Assembly: GCF_000373965.1 (NCBI RefSeq)
Contig: NZ_KB892846.1
Span: 62,001 to 126,000 of the forward strand
Length of the DNA stretch: 64,000 nt
Direction: 5' to 3'
DNA from: Uliginosibacterium gangwonense DSM 18521
GTDB taxonomy: Bacteria; Pseudomonadota; Gammaproteobacteria; Burkholderiales; Rhodocyclaceae
Positions 57,629 to 64,000 of the stretch are shown here, one piece after another. How positions within the stretch are numbered: the first letter of the stretch is position 1; each line of letters starts with the position of its first letter. Under the pieces are notes generated by a model. It was not told the origin of the DNA and did not search any database. It worked only from the letters and a program-made list of their open reading frames with translations. The position numbers were made by a program, and so were the translations under genes.

Positions 57629-59337
57629 CCCGCCTCATCCAGCGCCCGGTTTCCACCCCGATTGTCCGCAAGCTCACCGATGCGGGGTTGCATCCCCTGC
57701 TCGCCCGCCTGTACGCCGCGCGTGGTATCAGCTCCCCGGCAGAGCTAAAAAATGATCTGGGTACCCTCCTCCCCCCTGAAGGGCTCAAGGGCATTCAGGA
57801 GGCCGCCGAACTGCTTGCCGATGGCATAGAAGCCGGTGCCCGCATGGTGATCGTGGCCGACTATGATTGCGACGGTGCCACTGCCTGCGCTGTGGGCCTG
57901 CGTGCGCTGCGCTCAATGGGCGCACGCGAGGTGCATTATTTTGTGCCGGATCGTGCCATACATGGCTATGGCCTATCCCCCAGCGTGGTGGAAGAAATCG
58001 CCGGGCTGGAAGCGGAAATCCTTATCACGGTTGACAATGGCATTGCCAGTGTGGAAGGGGTTGCGGCTGCCCAAGCGTTGGGTATGAGCGTGCTGGTCAC
58101 CGACCACCACCTGCCGGGGGACGCCCTGCCCACGGCAGAGGTGATCGTCAATCCCAACCAGAGTGGTTGCTGTTTTGCGAGCAAAGCGCTGGCCGGTGTG
58201 GGGGTGATGTTCTACGTCGCGCTCGCACTGCGGGCCGAATTGCGGCAACGGCAATGGTTCAATACCGAACGCCCGGAACCCAATCTGGGTAACCTGCTTG
58301 ATCTGGTTGCCCTGGGTACCGTGGCCGACGTGGTACGGCTGGACGCCAACAACCGCCTACTCGTGCGCCAAGGCATCACCCGCATGCGTACAGGGCGCAT
58401 GCATGCCGGGATCAAGGCGCTGTTTGCCGCCGCCGGACGCGACCCGGCACGCGCCAATACCTTTGACATGGGCTTCGCCCTGGGCCCACGTCTGAACGCA
58501 GCAGGTCGGCTGGCCGACATGGCGCTGGGCATTGAGTGCCTGATTACCGACGACTACGCCCGTGCCTTCAATATCGCCGTGGAGCTTGACAAGCTCAACC
58601 GCGAACGGCGCAACATCGAAGAGGAAATGCGCGAGGCAGCGCTGGCCACGCTGGATGCCACGCGCATTGACGAAGGCCCGGCAATCTCGCTCTTTGAACC
58701 CGAATGGCATCTTGGGGTGGTCGGCATTGTCGCCGGGCGCATCAAGGACAAGGCCCATCGCCCCACCATCGCCTTTGCCCGCGCCAGCGAAACCGATGAT
58801 GCCAATGGCGAACTCAAGGGTTCCGGGCGCTCAATCCCTGCCCTGCACCTGCGGGATGCGCTGGACCTCATCACCAAGCGTCACCCGGATCTCATCGTGC
58901 GCTTTGGCGGCCACGCCATGGCCGCCGGGGTCACGATCCGCGAAGCCGATTTTCCACGCTTTCGCAAGATTTTTGCCGATACGGTGGCAGAGCTTGTGCC
59001 CGAATCTGAATTGCAACGCACGCTGGAAACCGATGGTGCGCTCGAAGCGGGCTATATGAGCATGGAAACCGCCCGCCTGCTTGATGCCGAGATATGGGGC
59101 CAAGGCTTTGCCGCACCACTTTTTGAAGACGTATTTCAGGTGGATAAGCAACGCTTACTCAAAGATCGCCACCTCAAACTCCAGCTCTCCAAACCCGGCA
59201 TGGTGTTCGATGCCATCCAGTTCAATTGTGCCGAATCAGTCCCCGATAAAATCCGTGCGGCCTACCGGCTCTCGGTCAATGAATACCAGGGGGTCAGCAG
59301 CCTTCAGCTGATGCTGGAGTATTTTGAACCCGCCTGA
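57625..59337 (+). CDS. recJ: Single-stranded-DNA exonuclease RecJ
   Basis: A 570-residue 5'-3' exonuclease of the DHH phosphoesterase family, used in recombination and mismatch repair. Metal-binding motifs are VADYDCDGATA near residue 78, TVDNGIAS, VTDHHLPGD (the DHH motif) and VALGTVADVVRL. The C-terminal DHHA1 domain has the FGGHAMAAGVTI motif near residue 430. The ATG overlaps the preceding stop by four bases. The length is normal for the family. Confidence 0.96.
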   Translation: MTRLIQRPVSTPIVRKLTDAGLHPLLARLYAARGISSPAELKNDLGTLLPPEGLKGIQEAAELLADGIEAGARMVIVADYDCDGATACAVGLRALRSMGAREVHYFVPDRAIHGYGLSPSVVEEIAGLEAEILITVDNGIASVEGVAAAQALGMSVLVTDHHLPGDALPTAEVIVNPNQSGCCFASKALAGVGVMFYVALALRAELRQRQWFNTERPEPNLGNLLDLVALGTVADVVRLDANNRLLVRQGITRMRTGRMHAGIKALFAAAGRDPARANTFDMGFALGPRLNAAGRLADMALGIECLITDDYARAFNIAVELDKLNRERRNIEEEMREAALATLDATRIDEGPAISLFEPEWHLGVVGIVAGRIKDKAHRPTIAFARASETDDANGELKGSGRSIPALHLRDALDLITKRHPDLIVRFGGHAMAAGVTIREADFPRFRKIFADTVAELVPESELQRTLETDGALEAGYMSMETARLLDAEIWGQGFAAPLFEDVFQVDKQRLLKDRHLKLQLSKPGMVFDAIQFNCAESVPDKIRAAYRLSVNEYQGVSSLQLMLEYFEPA

Positions 59338-59343
59338 ACACGG

Positions 59344-60282
59344 CTACAGATCCAGCCCCCAATGTTGCCCCACCAAGTCTTTGCCGAAAGAGTGGTGGGC
59401 TTCTTCATCAAGTAGCCTGAAGCCTGCCACCTGATAGATTTTGCGGGCGGATAACAAGATGTCATTGGTCCACAAGACTAGGCGGCGATAGCCCTTCTGG
59501 CGAGCAAAGCGGATGCATTCTTCCACCAGCCGCTGGCCAATTCCCAATCCGCGTGCCTCCGGCTCCACGTAGAGCAGGCGCAACTTGGCCTGTGTCGGCG
59601 TCTCACGCAGCACGAACACTGAACCGGCGATGCGCCCTTCCCGCTCGGCAATCCAGCAGCGTTCCCACTTTGGATCGAAGTTCTTGACGAAGCCCGCGAC
59701 GATCTCGGCCACCAACGCCTCATAGGTTTCGTCCCAGCCATATTCCTGAGCATAGAGTAAGCCCTGGCGATGCACGATCCAACCCATGTCCCCCACCTGA
59801 TGCGGGCGCAGGATGTAGGGGACAGAAGAGGATTTCGGCTCGCCAAGCAGGTTTTGGATCGTGCGCATTGCCTCCAAAAGTTTTTCGCGTTGCGTTACGA
59901 CCAACTCGGACAACAGCGCGGCAATCTGGGCCTGTGAAGCCTGATTGAGCGGCGCATAGGCAGCATAGCCAGCAGGGGTAAGGCGCAAAACGGCTTGGCG
60001 TGAATCCTGCCCGGAAACCTCACGGGTCAACAAACCTTGGCTCTCGAATCTCTTGAGCAGGCGGCTCAGATACCCGGCATCCAGCCCCAGCTCCCGCCCG
60101 ATTGCCGTCGCAGTCAAATCTTCGGCATGCTCCAACTCAAACAGCACGCGTGCCTCGGTCAGCGAGAAAACGCTATCGAGCAAGCCCTCGTCCAGCAGAC
60201 CGAGTTGGCGGGTATAGAAACGGTTGAAGTGGCGCATATCCTCAATCGCCTGTGTATCAAGTCCGTGTGGATCGTTGCTCAT
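59344..60282 (-). CDS. MarR-GNAT fusion regulator/acetyltransferase
   Basis: A 312-residue protein joining a MarR winged-helix domain (residues about 10-145, with [39 protein letters not shown] and RLTPAG) to a GNAT acetyltransferase domain (about 155-310, with [21 protein letters not shown] for acetyl-CoA binding). Such fusions are known but their substrates mostly are not. ATG 60282 or ATG 60300 could be the start. A 13-bp palindrome overlapping its promoter suggests that the MarR part represses its own gene. Confidence 0.9.
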   Translation of the reverse strand: MSNDPHGLDTQAIEDMRHFNRFYTRQLGLLDEGLLDSVFSLTEARVLFELEHAEDLTATAIGRELGLDAGYLSRLLKRFESQGLLTREVSGQDSRQAVLRLTPAGYAAYAPLNQASQAQIAALLSELVVTQREKLLEAMRTIQNLLGEPKSSSVPYILRPHQVGDMGWIVHRQGLLYAQEYGWDETYEALVAEIVAGFVKNFDPKWERCWIAEREGRIAGSVFVLRETPTQAKLRLLYVEPEARGLGIGQRLVEECIRFARQKGYRRLVLWTNDILLSARKIYQVAGFRLLDEEAHHSFGKDLVGQHWGLDL

Positions 60283-60586
60283 CACTCGCCCCCAAGTCAT
60301 TCAATCTTGTTCTCAACGACAAATTGTCAATAATATATTTGACTTAGTCAACAAAATACCAATTAGGAGAGGCCGCCCATCATGCGACGCCAAGTCTGGT
60401 GACATTTTTTCACATACAAACCTAGCCCCAATGTGCAGGAGGCAAGCGTCAGTCATGGCGATTGCTACTGTGAAGATTGTTCGTCTGCAAGCGTTATCAT
60501 CACTACGCAGTGTTTGCACAAAAGTATTCATATTGTCAGGCCCGGGCCGGGATAAGGCGTGCCGGGACTTTCTGCTGGGGATTTGT
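60283..60586. other. Divergent region between MarR-GNAT and MCP 4
   Basis: 304 bp holding the MarR-type operator and promoter on the left. The rest shows no gene. A GCCGGGATAA segment near 60548-60557 recalls a sigma-28 -10 box but lacks a matching -35. Confidence 0.5.
60323..60351 (-). promoter_or_regulatory. Promoter with MarR-type operator of the MarR-GNAT gene
   Basis: A perfect palindrome TTGAC-TTA-GTCAA (60339-60351) overlaps a minus-strand -35 TTGACT (60351-60346). A -10 GACAAT (60328-60323) follows at 17 bp. The overlap is as expected for autorepression. Confidence 0.65.
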
Positions 60587-62206
60587 ATGAAACTCACGAT
60601 ATCGCTACGGCTGATCGCCATGACCGTCTGCTCCACCACCATGTTGATTCTGGTGGGCATGTTTGGTTATTTCAGCACAAACTCGGTTACCACCGATCTG
60701 AAAAGAACAAACGACAACGTCATCGCCAGTCTGAACACCCTGTCGCAAGCCGAGTCTGAATTCCTGCTGATCCGGGTCAATGCCCTGTATCACCTGTCAT
60801 ATACAACGGAAGACAAGAAGGCTCCGCATGAGAAAGTGATCAAGGAGAAGATTGAATCCATCAGGAATCTATTCAATAGCTACACAAAACTCACCGCCGA
60901 CGAAAAAGACAAAGCGCTGCTGCAAGCCGATCAGCAGCTTTTTGCAGCCTATTTGCCTGCGCTGGAAAAAGTATTGGAAAAATCCCGTGCAAATGATCGG
61001 GAAGGCGCCAACACGGTGATCGAAAATGAATGGAAACCGGCAGGCAACAAACTCACTGCAGCTTTTCACGAACACTCGCAGTACAACCGCGATCTGGGCG
61101 AACAGATCGTCAAGCATGCGGTAGCAAGCGGACAAAGATATACGTTGAGCATTCTGGTGACAATTGCGGTGGGCGTGGTGCTGGTCGCCTTCATTGCCAG
61201 GGTATTGCGCAAGGGCATTACGCGCTCGCTCAACAGCATGCGCCAAACCATGTTGCATGTTGCAAAAAACCTGGATTTTACCGCCAGGGTCAGCGGCACC
61301 GGCAACGATGAAATTGGCGACACCGCGCAAGCCTTCAACCATCTGCTGGAGCATGTTCACAACAATATCCAGACACTGGCAGAAGATGCCCAACAATTGG
61401 CCCAGGCGGCCAGCGATGTAGCCCGCACAGCCGCGCACATTGCGTCAGCATCCTCCCAGCAAAGCGATGCGGCCTCCAATATGGCCTCTTCCGTTGAGCA
61501 GATGTCAGTCAGCATCTCCCAGGTTGGTGATCGCGCCGTTGAAGTGCATCGCTTCACTACAGAAACGGGGCAACTGGCAGGCGAAGGCGAAAATGCCATT
61601 GCGCACTCCACGGATGAAATCAACCAGACCGCAGATACCGTCAAGGATTCAGCGGACTGCATCTACCAACTGGAAACCCACAGCGCCAAAATTGCCGGGG
61701 TGGTGAATGTGATCAGGGAAGTTGCCGAGCAAACCAATCTGCTCGCGTTGAATGCCGCCATCGAAGCGGCCCGTGCTGGCGAGCAGGGCCGTGGCTTCGC
61801 CGTGGTGGCTGATGAAGTACGCCAGCTGGCTGAGCGCACCTCCACTTCTACGCTGGAAATTGCCAATACCATTGAAACCATGCTGGCAGGTGCCCGCACG
61901 GCAGCGACCAGCATGCATCAGGTGGCGGAAAAGGTTGCCCACAGCGTGAGCCTCGCCCAGCAGGCCAACGCGGTGATGGAAAAGATCGGCCTGGGCAGCC
62001 GTAACGGGGTCCACATGGTCAATGAGATCGCGGATGCCATCCGCGAGCAAAGCGAAGCCAGCCAGAGCCTGGCCCAACAGATTGAAAAAGTGGCCCAGAT
62101 GGCCGAAATCGGCAGCACCGCTGCCAACGAGGGGGCACATGCAGCGCAGGAATTGGATCAACTTGCAACGGGCATGCAACAAATCATCGCCACCTATCGT
62201 TTGTAG
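60587..62206 (+). CDS. Methyl-accepting chemotaxis protein, four-helix-bundle type (MCP 4)
   Basis: A 539-residue chemoreceptor. TM1 is at residues about 11-32, a periplasmic four-helix-bundle (Tar-like) domain at about 35-185 ([17 protein letters not shown] region), TM2 at about 187-205, HAMP at about 210-262, then the signalling domain with tip [20 protein letters not shown]. It differs from the three Cache-type receptors at 12-17 kb in its sensory domain. GGGGA precedes ATG 60587. I see no convincing sigma-28 promoter upstream. It is transcribed divergently from the MarR-GNAT gene. Confidence 0.92.
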   Translation: MKLTISLRLIAMTVCSTTMLILVGMFGYFSTNSVTTDLKRTNDNVIASLNTLSQAESEFLLIRVNALYHLSYTTEDKKAPHEKVIKEKIESIRNLFNSYTKLTADEKDKALLQADQQLFAAYLPALEKVLEKSRANDREGANTVIENEWKPAGNKLTAAFHEHSQYNRDLGEQIVKHAVASGQRYTLSILVTIAVGVVLVAFIARVLRKGITRSLNSMRQTMLHVAKNLDFTARVSGTGNDEIGDTAQAFNHLLEHVHNNIQTLAEDAQQLAQAASDVARTAAHIASASSQQSDAASNMASSVEQMSVSISQVGDRAVEVHRFTTETGQLAGEGENAIAHSTDEINQTADTVKDSADCIYQLETHSAKIAGVVNVIREVAEQTNLLALNAAIEAARAGEQGRGFAVVADEVRQLAERTSTSTLEIANTIETMLAGARTAATSMHQVAEKVAHSVSLAQQANAVMEKIGLGSRNGVHMVNEIADAIREQSEASQSLAQQIEKVAQMAEIGSTAANEGAHAAQELDQLATGMQQIIATYRL

Positions 62207-62275
62207 ACGATAGGGAAACTTTTCTACCCTTGGAACGATCTCATAACGGTTTAAACCTACCGCAGAAAGCGCTTC

Positions 62276-63022
62276 ATGCTGAACTGGCTTGCAGACCCCA
62301 ACGCCTGGATTGCCCTGGCAACCCTCACAGGCCTTGAGATCGTGCTGGGGATCGACAACATCATCTTCATATCCATCCTTGTCGGGCGTCTGCCCGAGGC
62401 GCGCCGCAATCTTGCGCGACGCCTGGGGTTGCTGCTGGCGATGGGCTCACGCATCGTATTGCTGGCTTCGCTGGCCTGGATCATGAAGCTCACCGCACCA
62501 CTTTTTACCGTGTTTACGCACGACATCTCCGGGCGCGACCTTATTCTGATTGGCGGCGGACTCTTCCTGCTGTGGAAGAGCGTGCATGAGATTCACAATT
62601 CGCTGGAAGAAGTGGATGAAGACAGCCCCGCCACGACTGGCAGTGCGCTACAAGCCACGTTTGGCGCCGTGCTGATCCAGATTGCAGTGGTGGATATCGT
62701 CTTCTCGCTTGATTCAGTCATCACGGCAGTGGGGATGGTGGAGCATCTTACCGTGATGGTTGCGGCCATCATCCTGTCGGTAGGGGTGATGATGTTTGCA
62801 GCCAAGCCGATTGGTGAATTCGTCGACGCCAATCCGACCATCAAGATGCTGGCCTTATCCTTCCTGGTGCTGGTCGGCGTGACTCTGGTAGCAGAAGGTT
62901 TTGGAACTCACATTCCAAAGGGATACATCTATTTCTCGATGGCTTTCTCGCTTGGAGTGGAAATGATCAATATCCGGCTGCGCCGTCGCCATGCGATGAA
63001 ACTCCACAAGAGTATGCAATAG
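62276..63022 (+). CDS. TerC-family integral membrane protein
   Basis: A 248-residue membrane protein of the TerC family with about seven hydrophobic segments. The two conserved acidic motifs are present: GLEIVLGIDNIIFISIL near residue 19 and VDIVFSLDSVITAVGM near residue 143, with the metal-site Asp residues. Members have been linked to manganese export and tellurite resistance; which applies here is not known. It lies 69 bp after MCP 4. That gap is too short to hold a yybP-ykoY-type manganese riboswitch, and none was seen. Confidence 0.9.
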   Translation: MLNWLADPNAWIALATLTGLEIVLGIDNIIFISILVGRLPEARRNLARRLGLLLAMGSRIVLLASLAWIMKLTAPLFTVFTHDISGRDLILIGGGLFLLWKSVHEIHNSLEEVDEDSPATTGSALQATFGAVLIQIAVVDIVFSLDSVITAVGMVEHLTVMVAAIILSVGVMMFAAKPIGEFVDANPTIKMLALSFLVLVGVTLVAEGFGTHIPKGYIYFSMAFSLGVEMINIRLRRRHAMKLHKSMQ

Positions 63023-63038
63023 GTAAGGCCGAACGCAC

Positions 63039-63068
63039 AAAAAACGCCACACGAATGTGGCGTTTTTT
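63039..63068. terminator. Bidirectional terminator between terC-type gene and prepilin gene
   Basis: ACGCCACA / TGTGGCGT stem with a CGAA loop, six A on the left and six T on the right. It serves both convergent genes. Confidence 0.9.
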
Positions 63069-63098
63069 CTATTCAGGAGAGGAATGGCCGCAGCGTTT

Positions 63099-63656
63099 TC
63101 AACAACCGCTGGTGGTCACGGTGATCACCGGCGCAAAGCTGGTACCTGTGCCACATAAGGGCACACCGGGGTTGTAGGCATAATCGACCTTGCACTGGCT
63201 CGGCGTAGGCGCGGAGGTGTATTGCCAAGTCACCTGATTACTACCACGGGAAAAGGTAAAATTGCCAAACGCATAGGAGTTGCCGGTGTTGTACCCCGTT
63301 CCCCAGGTGACGTTGGCACCTTGTAGCGCATTACCGATACCATCCCACTGCGTATCAGGGTGGCCACACCACAGGCGCACCGAATCTGTGCCCCCTGGGT
63401 TGGTCGACCCGGTGGGGTAACTGGAAAGCTGTGCCGAATCCAGGCCTTTGACAATCGCAGCACCCGAGATGATTTTATCTGCACTACGCACCGCACCCGC
63501 CAGCGCCAGTACCGCATTTTTGCGGGCATCGCTCACCATGTTCAGATACTTGGGCAAGGCAATGGCAACCAGAACCCCCAAAACAACAATGGTGATGAGC
63601 AGCTCAATCAGGGTAAAACCCTTGTGCCTTGCACGAATAATAGCGACACGCTTCAA
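63099..63656 (-). CDS. Type IV prepilin-like protein (MSHA pilin type)
   Basis: A 185-residue protein with a class III leader: a short basic N-terminus then KGFTLIELLITIVVLGVLVA, with prepilin peptidase cutting between Gly and Phe and Glu at +5. The following DARKNAVLALAGAVRSADKI resembles MSHA-type major pilins. Cysteines in LWCGH, SQCKV, PLCGT and TSGC could form disulfides; the protein ends in Cys. The start is TTG 63656 with AGGA seven bases upstream. No pilus assembly genes are in the window, so it is an isolated pilin or pseudopilin gene. Confidence 0.88.
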   Translation of the reverse strand: MKRVAIIRARHKGFTLIELLITIVVLGVLVAIALPKYLNMVSDARKNAVLALAGAVRSADKIISGAAIVKGLDSAQLSSYPTGSTNPGGTDSVRLWCGHPDTQWDGIGNALQGANVTWGTGYNTGNSYAFGNFTFSRGSNQVTWQYTSAPTPSQCKVDYAYNPGVPLCGTGTSFAPVITVTTSGC

Positions 63657-63814
63657 ATCAGTTCCTGTGGTTATTCAAACAGATACGGGGAATGCGCCCG
63701 GAAGCTTCCAACAGACATGGCAAGCCATGCTCAATCTAACACCAAGCCACACGCCTTTACAGCCCACCGGGCAAGCTGATATTTCCGCCTATCCGAAGGA
63801 CGCCGGGACGGAGC

Positions 63815-64000
63815 CTACACCCGGACGCGCTGCGCACTCTTGGGACGGAATGCCTTGCAAACGGACTCCACTGTTTCAACATAAGGGCCGCCGAGCAGGT
63901 CAATACAGTAGGGCACGGCCGAGAAGATACCCTCCACTGCCACCCTGCCCTCCACATCGCGCACACCTTCAAGCGTTTCGCGGATAGCCTTAGGTTGCCC
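63815..64000 (-). CDS. mogA: Molybdopterin adenylyltransferase MogA, C-terminal end only
   Basis: The minus-strand frame is open from the window edge to a TAG at 63815-63817, giving 61 residues. They match the C-terminus of MogA: KAIRETLEGVRDVEG, GIFSAVPYCIDLLGGPYVET and KAFRPKSAQR. MogA adenylylates molybdopterin before molybdenum insertion, complementing moaA and mobA in this window. The start lies beyond the right edge. Confidence 0.88.
   Translation of the reverse strand, partial: GQPKAIRETLEGVRDVEGRVAVEGIFSAVPYCIDLLGGPYVETVESVCKAFRPKSAQRVRV

Overview
The window is 64 kb of a moderately GC-rich genome whose gene families and pairings point to a motile, free-living betaproteobacterium. 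The main pointers are recJ preceded by an apgM/RpfE-type gene, paired DUF1800/DUF1501 secreted proteins, an xerD-ogt-proA cluster and many chemoreceptors. This placement is inferred from gene content only; no 16S or other marker is present. Both ends cut genes: a DUF1800 protein on the left and mogA on the right.

Layout. 1-7.7 kb: DUF1800/DUF1501 pair, an EamA permease, two tandem lipoproteins, a methyltransferase overlapping a VanW-family gene, and a secreted polygalacturonase-like GH28 enzyme. 7.7-11.8 kb: proA-ogt-xerD (minus strand) and an MFS exporter. 11.8-17.3 kb: three tandem paralogous Cache chemoreceptors, two of them with sigma-28-like promoters. 17.4-28.8 kb: housekeeping and metabolic genes (adenine deaminase, SPFH protein, GFA protein, divergent MurA-like enzyme, metY, moaA, mobA, xpt) with an AT-rich stretch around a small HTH gene, then tRNA-Ser(CGA).

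29.4-34.5 kb holds an EAL phosphodiesterase, a sugar-type periplasmic binding protein, a histidine-kinase-like protein whose phosphoacceptor His is replaced by Asn, and a HAD phosphatase. 34.5-44.8 kb is a maltose/maltodextrin regulon: alpha-glucosidase, malK, malE, malF, malG and a second malE, with a LacI-family regulator. The same 16-18 bp palindrome lies in front of both the operon and the regulator. 45.1-52.6 kb is a three-gene signalling operon: a 1589-residue hybrid kinase, an HD-GYP response regulator, and a response regulator fused to hemerythrin. 52.6-64 kb: an AbrB-family membrane protein with a GntR regulator, lolCD, the apgM-like gene and recJ, a MarR-GNAT fusion with its own palindromic operator, a fourth chemoreceptor, a TerC protein, an MSHA-like prepilin and mogA.

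The most unusual points are the pseudokinase with its LuxP-like partner, the hybrid kinase/HD-GYP/hemerythrin operon, a 74-bp MITE-like element with 11-bp terminal inverted repeats and 5-bp flanking repeats, and a 62-bp identical tract between two tandem chemoreceptor genes that suggests gene conversion.
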